A program made the translations under genes and the position numbers. A stretch of 64,000 nt of DNA, from NCBI GenBank assembly GCA_937864225.1, contig CALMJK010000003.1, positions 248,001-312,000 on the forward strand, read 5' to 3'. Below, piece by piece: positions 40,382 through 50,449 of the stretch (positions are counted from its first letter, which is position 1; each line of letters opens with the position of its first letter). The stretch comes from an uncultured bacterium (GTDB lineage: Bacteria; Krumholzibacteriota; Krumholzibacteriia; LZORAL124-64-63). The notes beneath the pieces were generated by a model. The model had not been told where the DNA came from and made no database searches. It saw only the letters and a program-made list of their open reading frames with translations.

Positions 40382-42834
40382 AGATCAGCCTGGATTGGCT
40401 TCGTGATTTCGTGACCTGGGAGGGAGACGCCGAGAGTCTGGCCTCGTTGCTGACGATGGCCGGCATCAACGTGGAGGGGCGCGAGGAATTCACGATCGCC
40501 CTGCCGGGCGTCGTGGTGGCGCACGTGCGCGAGACGGCGCGCCATCCGCAGGCGGACAAGCTCACGCTCTGTCAGGTCTGGGATGGCGAGCAAACGCTGT
40601 CGGTCGTGTGCGGGGCGCCCAACGTCCGCGCCGACCAGAAGGTGCTGCTCGCGCGGCCTGGGGCCGTCCTGCCCGGCGGCGCGAAGATCAAGGTGTCGCG
40701 CATCCGGGGCGTGGAGAGCCAGGGCATGATCTGTTCGGCCCGCGAGCTGGGGTTGGGCGGCGACGAGGGCGGGATCATGGAATTGCCGGCCGCCGCGCCG
40801 CCGGGCACCGCGGCGGACGCGCTCTACGGCTTTCGCGACCAGATCCTTGATCTTGAAATCACGCCGAATCGTCCCGACCTGCTCGGGCATTTTGGCGTCG
40901 CGCGGGAGATCGCGGCGTTGACCGGCGCGATGTTGACCGCGCCCGCGCTCTGGACGCCGCCCAAGACCAGCTCGGAGCGCCTGGAGTGGAGCGTCGAAAT
41001 CGAAAGCTTCGCCGACTGTCCGCGCTACACGGCGCACTTGGCTAGGGGCGTGAAGTTGGGTCCGGCCCCCGACTTCATGCGCAACAGGCTGCTGGCGGTG
41101 GGCCAACGTCCGATCAACAACGTGGTCGACATCACCAATTACGTGATGCTGGAGCTCGGGCAGCCGCTGCACGCGTTCGACCGGGGCAAGCTCAGCGGAA
41201 CGCGCCTGGTCGTGCGGCGAGCCGGGCAGGAGCGGGAGTTCACGGCTCTGGACGGACAGACGCGGCATCTGGACGACGATCACCTGATCATTGCCGACAG
41301 CGCCGGCGCGGTCGCGCTCGCGGGGATCGTGGGAGGCAGCCGCAGCGAGGTGGACGCGTCCACGCAGGAGGTTCTGCTGGAGAGCGCGTTCTTCGATCCG
41401 CTCGTCGTGCGTCGAGGCGCGCGCAAGCTCGGTCTGGTCACCGACAGTTCCTATCGCTTCGAGCGCGAGGCCGACTGGAACATGGTCGAGAAGGCGGCCT
41501 GGCGCGCGCTGCATCTTCTGCAGCAGCATGCGGGGGCGCGCATCGTGCCCGACCGCGTGGACCGGCAGAACCCGGATCGCGAGAGTCTGCCGCCCATCCC
41601 GTTGCGCATCGCCCAGGTCAATCGCCTGCTGGGGACCGAGATCGAGACGACGGAGGCGGTTCAGCTGTTGCAGGCCCTGGATCTGACGGTCGTGCCGCTC
41701 GGCCAGGCGCGCAACCGCAAGAGCGGCTCGGCCAACGTCATGATCGAGGTTCCGTCGTTCCGCCGAGATCTGCGCGCCGAGGTCGATCTTGTCGAGGAGA
41801 TTGCGCGCCTGCGGGGCTTCGATCGGCTCCCGACCGATCCCGCGGCGCGCGGCGCGCGCGCGGTAGCGCCCCGGGCGCTGGACAAGGTTCGCCGGCGGGT
41901 GCGCGCCCACCTGAGCGCGGTCGGATATTCCGAGATCGTCACCTCGTCGTTCCTGGCGCGCGAGGATCTGGAGCGGCTGGGGTTGGCGGATGGCGACGCG
42001 CGGCGCAACTGCCTGAGCGTCAGGAACGCGCGCCTCGAAGGCGAAACGCTGCTGCGCACGACGCTTCTGCCCTCGCTCTTGCGGATTCTGCGGCACAACC
42101 TCAACGCCGACCTCGATTGCCCCTTGCGATTGTTCCAGTTGAACCGGGTGTTCTGGCCGGGCGCCCGCGGCGCGGTCGAGCCGTCCCGGCCGCAGGAGGA
42201 CCAGCTGCCGGCGGAACCCCTGTTCCTGCAGCTTGCCGTGGCCGGGCGGACGGAGTCGACGCCGGCCGGCCTGCCCGCGGGCCTGTGGGAGGTCAAGGGG
42301 GTCGTGGAGACGCTCGGCGGTTTGATCGGCTGGAGTCTTGAGGCGCGCCCGGGGGATTCGGAACCGTACGGGGCGCTCGGCCGCCAGTGGCGGCTGGAGG
42401 AGGCGGGGAGCGGACCCGTGGGCTGGGCCGGCGAACTCGACGGTGCCGTGCTGGCGGGATTCGGCATCGAGGCCCCGGTATGCGTGGCCGAGGTCGATCT
42501 CACCAGCCTGCCCGCGGTTCTGCCGTCCCTCGCGGTGCGCCCGTTCTCCCGTTTCCCGGCCGTCAAGCGGGATCTGTCGCTGCTGGTGCCGGACGGGGTC
42601 ACCTTCGCCGAGCTGGCGGCCGTGATCCGGGAGCGGGGCGGGGACTGTCTGGAATCTTTGGAACTCTTTGATTATTATAGAGGTAAGGGTATACCCGCGG
42701 GCGCGGCGGCGCTGGGAATTCGCTTGAAGTTCCGCTCGGCCAAGGGTAATTTGAAAGGGACGACGGTGGACAAGTCGTTGGCCCTCGTCACGGAAGAGTT
42801 GGCCGCGCGGTTTGGCGCGCAGCTGAGGGCGTGA
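40378..42834 (+). CDS. pheT: Phenylalanyl-tRNA synthetase beta subunit
   Basis: KISLDWLRDFV, HPQADKLTLCQV, NNVVDITNYVMLELGQPLHAFD, FDYYRGKGIPAGAAALGIRLKFRS. Confidence 0.96.
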   Translation: MKISLDWLRDFVTWEGDAESLASLLTMAGINVEGREEFTIALPGVVVAHVRETARHPQADKLTLCQVWDGEQTLSVVCGAPNVRADQKVLLARPGAVLPGGAKIKVSRIRGVESQGMICSARELGLGGDEGGIMELPAAAPPGTAADALYGFRDQILDLEITPNRPDLLGHFGVAREIAALTGAMLTAPALWTPPKTSSERLEWSVEIESFADCPRYTAHLARGVKLGPAPDFMRNRLLAVGQRPINNVVDITNYVMLELGQPLHAFDRGKLSGTRLVVRRAGQEREFTALDGQTRHLDDDHLIIADSAGAVALAGIVGGSRSEVDASTQEVLLESAFFDPLVVRRGARKLGLVTDSSYRFEREADWNMVEKAAWRALHLLQQHAGARIVPDRVDRQNPDRESLPPIPLRIAQVNRLLGTEIETTEAVQLLQALDLTVVPLGQARNRKSGSANVMIEVPSFRRDLRAEVDLVEEIARLRGFDRLPTDPAARGARAVAPRALDKVRRRVRAHLSAVGYSEIVTSSFLAREDLERLGLADGDARRNCLSVRNARLEGETLLRTTLLPSLLRILRHNLNADLDCPLRLFQLNRVFWPGARGAVEPSRPQEDQLPAEPLFLQLAVAGRTESTPAGLPAGLWEVKGVVETLGGLIGWSLEARPGDSEPYGALGRQWRLEEAGSGPVGWAGELDGAVLAGFGIEAPVCVAEVDLTSLPAVLPSLAVRPFSRFPAVKRDLSLLVPDGVTFAELAAVIRERGGDCLESLELFDYYRGKGIPAGAAALGIRLKFRSAKGNLKGTTVDKSLALVTEELAARFGAQLRA

Positions 42835-42889
42835 GGGTCGGCGCTTGCCCGAGCGGCGAGCGCGCGACCGCCGGAGGAGCTGGCCGTTT

Positions 42890-43159
42890 ATGGACGATAG
42901 TCTCAATCGCCTGGAGGAGAAGGTGCTCCAGGCCGTGCGCACGATTCAGGAATTACGCACCGAGAACGAGCGCCTGCGCCTGCAGCGTGAAGGTCTCGAA
43001 AAGGAGCATGCCGCTTTGCAGGAGCGCGCCACGCGCTTGAGCGGCGAGCTGGACCAGGCGCGCGCCGTGGCCGCCACCGTCGACGGTTATGAAGAGAAGA
43101 GAAGAATCTTGGAGGAAAAGGTAGGAGGCCTGCTGGAGAAGCTCGATCAGATCGGGTGA
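42890..43159 (+). CDS. Short coiled-coil protein, ZapB-like
   Basis: RLEEKVLQAVRTIQELRTENERLRLQREGLEKE; position between pheT and zapA. Confidence 0.7.
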   Translation: MDDSLNRLEEKVLQAVRTIQELRTENERLRLQREGLEKEHAALQERATRLSGELDQARAVAATVDGYEEKRRILEEKVGGLLEKLDQIG

Positions 43160-43246
43160 GCGGCCGCCGTTCCCGGCGGGAGGGGAGGCCGCGAGCTTGA
43201 GGGTTGCCGCCGGCCGTTGGCCGGCCAACGTGAGAAGTGGTCGTGA

Positions 43247-43540
43247 ATGCTTGATCCCCGCAGCGTGACAGTGACCATCTATGGCCATGAGTACACCCTG
43301 AAAGGGGAGGCGGAACCGGAGTACGTCGAGAAGGTGGCGGAGTTCGTCGACCGGAAGATGCGCGAAATCGCGGAGGGTTCGACGCTTGTCTCCACCACCA
43401 AGGTCGCGATCCTGGCGGCGATCAATATCGCGGATGAACTGCTCCGCGAGCGCCGGAAAAGGCAGGAGGCCTTGGCCATGCTCGACGACCGGACCGGACA
43501 GATCGCAGCTCTCCTGGAGAAAGAGATGGAGAAGCTGTAA
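43247..43540 (+). CDS. zapA: Cell division protein ZapA
   Basis: VTIYGHEYTLKGEAEPEYVEKVAEFVDRKMREIA...VAILAAINIADELL. Confidence 0.92.
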   Translation: MLDPRSVTVTIYGHEYTLKGEAEPEYVEKVAEFVDRKMREIAEGSTLVSTTKVAILAAINIADELLRERRKRQEALAMLDDRTGQIAALLEKEMEKL

Positions 43541-43599
43541 GCGTTGCGACCAAGGTCGGGGACTCCCTGCTTAGCCCGTGATGCGTTGGGTATATTGAG

Positions 43600-43740
43600 C
43601 CAACACTCAGCCAGCGGGACCCCGGAGTTCCCCCCCCGCGCCCAGACCCCCGATGGGGTAGTCCGCGGCGGGGAACAGGGGGCCCACTTGAAGCAATACG
43701 GTTCAATTGCTTCCGGCGCACACGACTCGGCGGGGATTCC
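43600..43740 (+). ncRNA. ssrS: Candidate 6S RNA
   Basis: zapA-[RNA]-rny position; closing stem CTCAGCC/GGCGGGG, GCGGGACCCC, long apical stem GTTCCCC...CCGCGG...GGGGAAC, 3' bubble hairpin GAAGCAAT/ATTGCTTC, 3' end GGGGATTCC; TATATT -10 at 43591-43596. Confidence 0.82.
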
Positions 43741-43800
43741 ACCAACACCGAGCTGACCCAGGCGACCTTCTCCTTTCCCTGATTCGGGAGAGGAGTGAGC

Positions 43801-45360
43801 ATGCCTAGCTTACCGGCCTGGCTGGTCGCCCTGGCGGCCGCGGCCGCCTTCCTAGTGGGCTGGTTAGCCCAACGCCAGCGCAACGAACGCTTGAACGGCA
43901 GTGCCCGGCGCGCGCGGGATCAGGTCCTGGAGGACGCGTCGCGCGACGCCGCCGCCCTGCGCAAGAACGCGGAGTTCGAAGCCAAGGACATCATCTACCA
44001 GGCCCGGGCCGCTTTCGACACCGAGACGAGCAAGACCCGCCAGGAGCAGGCGCGGCGAAATGAGATGCTCGATCAGCGCGAAGCCAACCTCAATCGGAAC
44101 GCGGTCTTCATGGCCGAGAAGACGACGCGGCTCGAAAAGACCGACGAAGAACTGAAGCAGGGGCTGGCGGGCCTCGAGAACGACCGCAAGCAGCTCGCGG
44201 CGATGCTGGAGGAGCAGACCCGCAAGCTCGAGCACATCGCCGGCCTGCGGGCTGAAGATGCGCGGCACATGCTGGAGGACAATCTCATCGGCGAAGCGCG
44301 CGCGTCGGCGGCCCGCCGCATCCGAGACCTGCGCGAGGAGGCGGAGCGGCACGCGAAGCGCGATTCGCAGAAGATCCTCGCGCTGGCGATTCAACGCTAT
44401 GCCGCCGAACACGTCGCGGAAATCGCCGTGTCGGTCGTCGATCTGCCGAGCGACGACATGAAGGGGCGGATCATCGGGCGCGAAGGGCGCAACATCCGAG
44501 CCTTCGAATTGGCGACGGGAATCGACGTCATCATCGACGACACGCCGGAGGCCGTGATCATCTCCGGCTTCGATCCGGTGCGGCGCGAGGTCGCCTGCCA
44601 GTCGCTGCAGAAGCTGATCCGCGACGGCCGCATCCATCCGGGCCGCATCGAGGAAGTGGTCGCCAAGACGCGTCAGGAGATGATGGAGAAGATTCGTGAA
44701 ATCGGCGAGCAGGCCTGCCTCGATCTGGATCTGCAGAAATTGCATCCGGATCTCTACCCTTACATCGGCCGGTTGCACTACCGCACGAGCTACGGGCAAA
44801 ATTTGCTCCTGCACAGCCGGGAGGTCGCCAGCGTCGCGGCGATCATCGCCTCCGAGCTGGGACTGGATCCGAAGCTGGCCAGACGCTGCGGCTTCCTGCA
44901 CGACATCGGCAAGGCGGCCGAACACGAGTTCGAAGGGCCGCACGCCCTGGTCGGCGCGAAGCTGATCAAGAAGTTGGGGGAGCAGGAGATCGTGGTGAAC
45001 GCCGTGGGCGGGCACCATCAGGACATGGAGACGTTGTCACCCTACGCGTTCATCACGGCGGCGGCCGACGCTGTTTCGGCGTCGCGACCGGGCGCGCGGC
45101 GCGAGAGCCTGGAGTCCTACGTCAAGCGGCTGGAGGCCCTGGAGAAGATCGCCGAGAGCTTCGCGGGCGTGGAGCGGTCGTACGCGATCCAGGCGGGCCG
45201 CGAGGTGCGCATTCTCGTGAACCATTCCCTGGTTTCGGACGCCGAGGCGGCCGTGCTGGCCGAGGAGATCGGCAAGCGCGTGGAGAGCGAACTCGAGTAT
45301 CCCGGGCAGATCAAGGTCACGGTGATTCGCGAGACCAGGGCGATCGCCTACGCTCGCTGA
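43801..45360 (+). CDS. rny: Ribonuclease Y
   Basis: N-terminal TM, coiled coil, KH GRIIGREGRNIRAFE, HD GFLHDIGKAAEHE. Confidence 0.97.
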   Translation: MPSLPAWLVALAAAAAFLVGWLAQRQRNERLNGSARRARDQVLEDASRDAAALRKNAEFEAKDIIYQARAAFDTETSKTRQEQARRNEMLDQREANLNRNAVFMAEKTTRLEKTDEELKQGLAGLENDRKQLAAMLEEQTRKLEHIAGLRAEDARHMLEDNLIGEARASAARRIRDLREEAERHAKRDSQKILALAIQRYAAEHVAEIAVSVVDLPSDDMKGRIIGREGRNIRAFELATGIDVIIDDTPEAVIISGFDPVRREVACQSLQKLIRDGRIHPGRIEEVVAKTRQEMMEKIREIGEQACLDLDLQKLHPDLYPYIGRLHYRTSYGQNLLLHSREVASVAAIIASELGLDPKLARRCGFLHDIGKAAEHEFEGPHALVGAKLIKKLGEQEIVVNAVGGHHQDMETLSPYAFITAAADAVSASRPGARRESLESYVKRLEALEKIAESFAGVERSYAIQAGREVRILVNHSLVSDAEAAVLAEEIGKRVESELEYPGQIKVTVIRETRAIAYAR

Positions 45361-46260
45361 GTGGTCGCGGGGGGAGGTGCGGCCGTGCAGACCCTGATCC
45401 TCCGGGGTGAACCAGCCCGCGAAGAAGCGATGGCAAAGCTTCGCGCCAAGCTGAGCGCCGCGCCGCGCGCCCCCGGACTGGCGGTCGTGGTGGTCGGCGA
45501 AGACCCGGCTTCGGCGGTCTACGTCCGGAACAAGACGAAGGCGTGCGAGGCGCTCGGCTACCGCCACCAGACCCATCGCTTCCCGGCTGAAACCAGCGAG
45601 GCCGAACTGCTGGCGTGCGTCGCCGGACTCAACGCCGATCCGGGCGTGGACGGCATTCTCGTGCAGCTGCCGCTGCCGCCGGGCCTCCAGGCGGAGCGCA
45701 TCCTCGGCGCGTTGGATCCACTCAAGGATGTCGACGGTTTCCACCCGGAGAATCTCGGCCTACTCGTCAGCGGACATCCACGCTGCGTTCCCTGCACGCC
45801 GCGCGGCGTTCTGCGTTTGCTCCAGCATTACGACGTGCCGTTGGCGGGCCGCCGCGTGGCCGTGGTCGGACGGAGCGTCATCGTCGGCCGGACGCTCGCC
45901 TTGTTGCTGTCGCTCAAGGGGAAGGGCGGCGACGCGACCGTCGTCATGTGCCACTCGGCGACCCCGGATCTGGCGGCCGAGACTTCGCGGGCGGACATCG
46001 TGGTCGCGGCCATGGGGCGCGCGCGGGCGCTCGACCGCCGCCACGTGCGGCGCGGCGCCGTGGTCGTCGACGTGGGAATCAATCGCTTGCCGGGGCCGGC
46101 CGGCGGGGCGTCCCTGCTGGCGGGGGACGTCGACACCGCGGCCATGCAGGATTGGGCGGCCGCCTGCACGCCGGTTCCCGGGGGCGTGGGCCTGATGACG
46201 GTCGCCATGCTCATGCAGAACACGTGGGAGGCGATGTGCCGTCGCGAGGGACTCGTCTGA
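45361..46260 (+). CDS. folD: Bifunctional methylenetetrahydrofolate dehydrogenase / cyclohydrolase
   Basis: VYVRNKTKACEALGY, GILVQLPLP, DVDGFHPEN, VVGRSVIVGRTLALLL, TPVPGGVGLMTVAML. Confidence 0.95.
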   Translation: MVAGGGAAVQTLILRGEPAREEAMAKLRAKLSAAPRAPGLAVVVVGEDPASAVYVRNKTKACEALGYRHQTHRFPAETSEAELLACVAGLNADPGVDGILVQLPLPPGLQAERILGALDPLKDVDGFHPENLGLLVSGHPRCVPCTPRGVLRLLQHYDVPLAGRRVAVVGRSVIVGRTLALLLSLKGKGGDATVVMCHSATPDLAAETSRADIVVAAMGRARALDRRHVRRGAVVVDVGINRLPGPAGGASLLAGDVDTAAMQDWAAACTPVPGGVGLMTVAMLMQNTWEAMCRREGLV

Positions 46261-47168
46261 GCGAGGCGTGTTTTGCACGCGCGCTCGTCGCCGAGCGCCG
46301 CCTCGTGCAGGCGCGCTTGGGCGTCCTGTTGCGCGGCGAGGCGGGCGTGCCCGCGCGCCTGCGTCGGGCCATGGCCCACACCCTGCTGGGCGGCGGCAAG
46401 CGCGTGCGGCCCCTGCTGCTGCTCTGGTGCTGGGACGCCTGCCGCGCGGGCACCAGACGAACGCCGCCCGTGAGCCGGCGGGGAGCGCTGGACGCGGCCT
46501 GCGCCGTGGAGATGATCCATGCCTATTCGCTGATCCACGACGACCTGCCCGCCATGGACGATGACGCGTTGCGACGAGGGCGACCGACCTGCCACGTGGT
46601 CTTCGGGGAGGCCACGGCCATCCTGGCGGGCGACGCGCTGCAGGCGCTGGCGTTCGCGACGCTGGCGGGCCTGGGCCCGGCAGGGGCGGGCGCGACGGCG
46701 CTCGTGGCGCGCGCGGCGGGGCCCGGCGGCATGGCCGGGGGCCAGCAGGAGGATCTCGATGGGCAGGGACGCCGGCCGCGTCCCGCGCGCATCCGGCGCA
46801 TCCATGCGCTCAAGACGGGAGCGCTCCTCGCCGCCGCGCTGCAAACGGGCGCGACGCTGGCCGGCGCCACGCCGAGGCGCGTCGCGGCGCTCGGCGCGGC
46901 GGGAACGCGGCTGGGCCTGGCCTTCCAGGCGGCGGATGATCTGCTGGACGCGACCGCCGCGGCGCGCGTGGTGGGCAAGGGCGTGCGCAAGGACGACGCG
47001 GCGGGCAAGCTGACCTGGGTGCGGCTGGTGGGCGTCGACGAGGCGCGGCGCAAGGCGGCGAGAGTCGGGCGCGCGGGGCAGGCCTTGCTCGCGGCCGCGC
47101 TGCCCCCGAGCGTCGCGGCCGAACGGTTGCTGACCCTGACGGCGACCCTATGGGAGCGCGACCGATGA
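46236..47168 (+). CDS. ispA: Polyprenyl (farnesyl/geranylgeranyl) diphosphate synthase
   Basis: GGGKRVRPLLLL, HAYSLIHDDLPAMDDDALRRGRPTCH (first DDxxD), FQAADDLLD. Confidence 0.92.
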   Translation: MPSRGTRLSEACFARALVAERRLVQARLGVLLRGEAGVPARLRRAMAHTLLGGGKRVRPLLLLWCWDACRAGTRRTPPVSRRGALDAACAVEMIHAYSLIHDDLPAMDDDALRRGRPTCHVVFGEATAILAGDALQALAFATLAGLGPAGAGATALVARAAGPGGMAGGQQEDLDGQGRRPRPARIRRIHALKTGALLAAALQTGATLAGATPRRVAALGAAGTRLGLAFQAADDLLDATAAARVVGKGVRKDDAAGKLTWVRLVGVDEARRKAARVGRAGQALLAAALPPSVAAERLLTLTATLWERDR

Positions 47169-47617
47169 GCGGCGTCGCCGCGGCGTGGCCGATCTGGCTG
47201 CTGGCCACGCTGTGCGGCGTGGCCGCCCAGGCCGCCAAGCTGGCGCTGGCGTTGTCCGCCGGCCGCCGGCCGGCGTGGCCGGCTCTGTTCGAAAGCGTGG
47301 GCCTGCCGAGCCTGCACGCGTCCGTCTTGTCGTGCTGGACGGTGCTGCTGGGCAGGCGCGCGGGCTGGGACGCGCCCGAGTCCTCGCTGGCCCTGGTCTT
47401 CACGACCATCGTGATCCACGACTCGATGCGACTGAAGGGATCGGCGCAGGAGCAGCGGGAGACGCTCTGGCGGCTTGTCGCGCGCTTGCGGACCGATGAC
47501 GGCGTGCGCGATCGCGCGGCGGAGCTGCGCAAAGTCTGGGCGCACGATCCCTTGCATGTTGTCAGCGGAGTGCTCTTCGGGATACTGTTCGCGCTGATCA
47601 GCGGCGGGTCCTGCTGA
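47165..47617 (+). CDS. Divergent PAP2 family (DUF212-like) membrane protein
   Basis: VGLPSLHASVLSCW, LALVFTTIVIHDSMRLK, HDPLHVVSGVLFGILFALI. Confidence 0.75.
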   Translation: MSGVAAAWPIWLLATLCGVAAQAAKLALALSAGRRPAWPALFESVGLPSLHASVLSCWTVLLGRRAGWDAPESSLALVFTTIVIHDSMRLKGSAQEQRETLWRLVARLRTDDGVRDRAAELRKVWAHDPLHVVSGVLFGILFALISGGSC

Positions 47618-47643
47618 ATCGCCGCCGGGAGGCCGTGACCGCG

Positions 47644-49551
47644 ATGGATGCGATTCTGCCCCGTCTGGACGGCCCGGAAGGCTTGGCCGAGCTCGGCCTC
47701 GGCGAGCTGCGCCAGTTGTGCGGGGAATTGCGCGAGGAGATCGTGTCGACGGTCTCGCGCACGGGCGGGCATCTGGGCGCCAGCCTGGGCGTGGTCGAAC
47801 TCACGGTGGCCCTGCACCACGTCTTCCGTTCACCGCGGGACAAGATCATCTGGGACGTGGGGCACCAGGCCTACGGTCACAAGCTGCTCACCGGCCGGCG
47901 CGACCGCTTCGGGACCTTGCGCCAGAAGGGCGGCGTGAGCGGTTTCCCCAAGCGGAGCGAGAGCGCGCACGACGCCTTCGACGTGGGGCACGCCAGCACG
48001 GCGATCAGCGCGGCATTGGGCTACGCCCTGGCGCGCGACGCGCGGGGCGAGGACCACGCGGTGATCGCGATCGTCGGGGACGGCGCGCTCACCGGCGGCC
48101 TGGCCTACGAAGGGCTCAACAATGCCGGGCAGCTGCGGACCAACCTCATCGTCGTGCTCAACGATAACGAGATGAGCATCTCCCCGAACGTCGGCGCCAT
48201 CGCCAAGCACCTCACGCGCATCACCTCGGGCCGCGCCTACACCAGGTTCGAGGGACGAGTTTGGTCGCTGCTGGGGCGCGGGCCGGGCGGCCGGAAGATG
48301 CAGATCCTGGCGGGTCGGACGAAGGAGGCGCTCAAGCGCCTGGTCGTGCCCACGATTCTGTTCGAGGAGCTCGGCTTCAAGTACTTCGGGCCCATCGACG
48401 GGCACGATCTCGCGACCGTGGTGCGCACCTTGCGTTCCGTCAAGGAGCTGCCGGGCCCGATTCTGGTGCACCTCGTCACGCAGAAAGGCAAGGGCTACGC
48501 CTTTGCCGAACAGGACCGCCCGCGCTATCACGGCGTGGGATGCTTCGACAAGGAGGAGGGGCTCAAGACCGTGCCGCCCCCTCCGTTCTCCTTCACGGAC
48601 GTGTTCGGACGAACGCTCGTCGAGTTGGCGCGGCAGGACGAGCGGATCCAGGCGGTGACCGCGGCGATGCCGGAGGGCACCGGACTGAGCGAGTTTCGCC
48701 GGGAATTTCCGGCGCGTTTCCACGACGTGGGCATCGCGGAGCAGCACGCCGTGACGTTCGCCGCCGGGCTGGCGTGCGCCGGCCAGCGGCCGGTCGTGGC
48801 GGTCTATTCGACCTTCCTGCAGCGGGCGTTCGACCAGCTGATCCATGACGTCGCGCTTCAGCGGCTGCCGGTGGTCTTCGCCGTCGACCGGGGCGGCCTG
48901 GTGGGCGAGGACGGGGCAACGCACCACGGCGCGTTCGATCTGTCATACCTGCGCCTGATCCCCAATTTCGTCGTGATGGCTCCCAAGGACGAGAACGAGT
49001 TGCGCCACATGCTGGCCACGGCCCTGAAGCGCGAGGACGGACCGAGCGCGATCCGCTACCCGCGCGGCAGCGGTCTGGGCGTGTCCCTGCTCGGGGAACC
49101 GACGGCGCTGCCGATCGGCCGGGCCGAGGTCGTGGCGCAGGGCGACGACGCGTGCCTGTTGGCCGTCGGATCGCTGGTCGCGCCCGCGTTGGAAGCGGCG
49201 CAGTGGCTGCGGCGGGCCGGGTTGAGCGCGGGAGTCGTCAACATGCGCTTCGTCAAGCCGCTGGACGAGGAGTGTCTGGCGCAAGTCTGGCGACGGCACC
49301 GGCTGGTCGTGACGCTGGAGGAGAACAGCCTCTGCGGTGGTTTCGGCGCCGCGGTGCTGGAATGGGCGGCGCGTCTGGGCGCCGATGAAGCGCGCGTGGT
49401 GACGCTGGGCCTGCCGGATCGTTTCATCGAGCATGCCAGCCGGCGCGATCAATTGGCGGAAGTCGGCTTGTTGGGCGAGCAGATAGGCGCGCGGTTGCTC
49501 GAGGAGATCGCGCGGACGAGTCAACCGCGGCGCGCCCGTTCGGTGTCCTGA
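47644..49551 (+). CDS. dxs: 1-deoxy-D-xylulose-5-phosphate synthase
   Basis: GGHLGASLGVVELTVALHHVF, DVGHQAYGHKLLTGR, GDGALTGGLAYEGLNNAG, AVDRGGLVGEDGATHHGAFDLSYLR. Confidence 0.97.
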   Translation: MDAILPRLDGPEGLAELGLGELRQLCGELREEIVSTVSRTGGHLGASLGVVELTVALHHVFRSPRDKIIWDVGHQAYGHKLLTGRRDRFGTLRQKGGVSGFPKRSESAHDAFDVGHASTAISAALGYALARDARGEDHAVIAIVGDGALTGGLAYEGLNNAGQLRTNLIVVLNDNEMSISPNVGAIAKHLTRITSGRAYTRFEGRVWSLLGRGPGGRKMQILAGRTKEALKRLVVPTILFEELGFKYFGPIDGHDLATVVRTLRSVKELPGPILVHLVTQKGKGYAFAEQDRPRYHGVGCFDKEEGLKTVPPPPFSFTDVFGRTLVELARQDERIQAVTAAMPEGTGLSEFRREFPARFHDVGIAEQHAVTFAAGLACAGQRPVVAVYSTFLQRAFDQLIHDVALQRLPVVFAVDRGGLVGEDGATHHGAFDLSYLRLIPNFVVMAPKDENELRHMLATALKREDGPSAIRYPRGSGLGVSLLGEPTALPIGRAEVVAQGDDACLLAVGSLVAPALEAAQWLRRAGLSAGVVNMRFVKPLDEECLAQVWRRHRLVVTLEENSLCGGFGAAVLEWAARLGADEARVVTLGLPDRFIEHASRRDQLAEVGLLGEQIGARLLEEIARTSQPRRARSVS

Positions 49552-49563
49552 GAGGAGGCGGCG

Positions 49564-50448
49564 TTGACGATCCGGAGGCTGGGTCTCTTCGGCGGCGATC
49601 GCTCGCACCCGCAGATCGCCGAAACGGTCGCCTTCATCCGGCGGCGCTGCGCAGAGGCGGAAGTCGGCGTCGCGGTCACGACCGAGCTGGCGCGCGTCGC
49701 CGGGGAGGACAGCACCGCGGTCAGCGCGGCGGAACTCGTGCGGGGCTGCGACGTGATCATCGCCCTCGGGGGCGACGGCACGATGCTGCACGCGGCACGC
49801 GAGATCGGCGTGCAACGCGTGCCCTTGCTGGGCATCAATCTCGGCTCGCTCGGCTATCTCACGGACGTGCCGTTGACGGGCCTGACGGAAGCTGTCGACC
49901 GGCTGTTGGCGGGCGATTTTTATTTGAGCGAGCGGTACCGGGTGACGGGCGCGGCCTGGCGCGAGCAGCAGCTGCTGGCTGAGAGCCGGGCCCTGAACGA
50001 CATCGTGGTGAACATGGGCCCGCGCCCGCGCGCGCTGGACATGGAAGTGCGGATCGACCAGGTCTCGCTCAGCCGTTTTCTCGGCGACGGTCTCATCGTC
50101 AGCACGCCGACCGGATCGACCGCGTACAATCTGGCGGCCGGCGGCCCCATCTGCCATCCCGCCGTGGCGGCCATCCTCGTCACGCCGATCTGCCCGCACA
50201 GCCTGGGGATGCGCCCCCTCATCGTGCCCAATGAGCGCGACATCGAGCTCGTGCTGCACGACGTCGGCGACGGCGCGACGCTCACGGCGGACGGCCAGCT
50301 CGTCGTGGCGCTGCAGGCCGGCGATCGCGTGGTCTATCGCCTGGGCGACGACTACGTGCACCTGGTGAAGTTCCCGCAGGGCAACTTCTTCGGCGTCATG
50401 CGGCGAAAGCTCAACTACGGCGCGCCCCGGCGTCGCGCCCGGGTGTGA
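49564..50448 (+). CDS. nadK: NAD kinase
   Basis: IIALGGDGTMLHAAREI, GINLGSLGYLTDV, STPTGSTAYNLAAGGPI. TTG start. Confidence 0.95.
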   Translation: MTIRRLGLFGGDRSHPQIAETVAFIRRRCAEAEVGVAVTTELARVAGEDSTAVSAAELVRGCDVIIALGGDGTMLHAAREIGVQRVPLLGINLGSLGYLTDVPLTGLTEAVDRLLAGDFYLSERYRVTGAAWREQQLLAESRALNDIVVNMGPRPRALDMEVRIDQVSLSRFLGDGLIVSTPTGSTAYNLAAGGPICHPAVAAILVTPICPHSLGMRPLIVPNERDIELVLHDVGDGATLTADGQLVVALQAGDRVVYRLGDDYVHLVKFPQGNFFGVMRRKLNYGAPRRRARV

Positions 50449-50449
50449 G

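Noticed and set aside
40360-42942. 860-aa minus-strand ORF opposite pheT
   Set aside because: Antisense shadow of pheT; no domain-like sequence, Arg/Gln-rich.
43544-43756. 70-aa ORF after zapA
   Set aside because: Coincides with the 6S RNA candidate; no SD and composition not protein-like.
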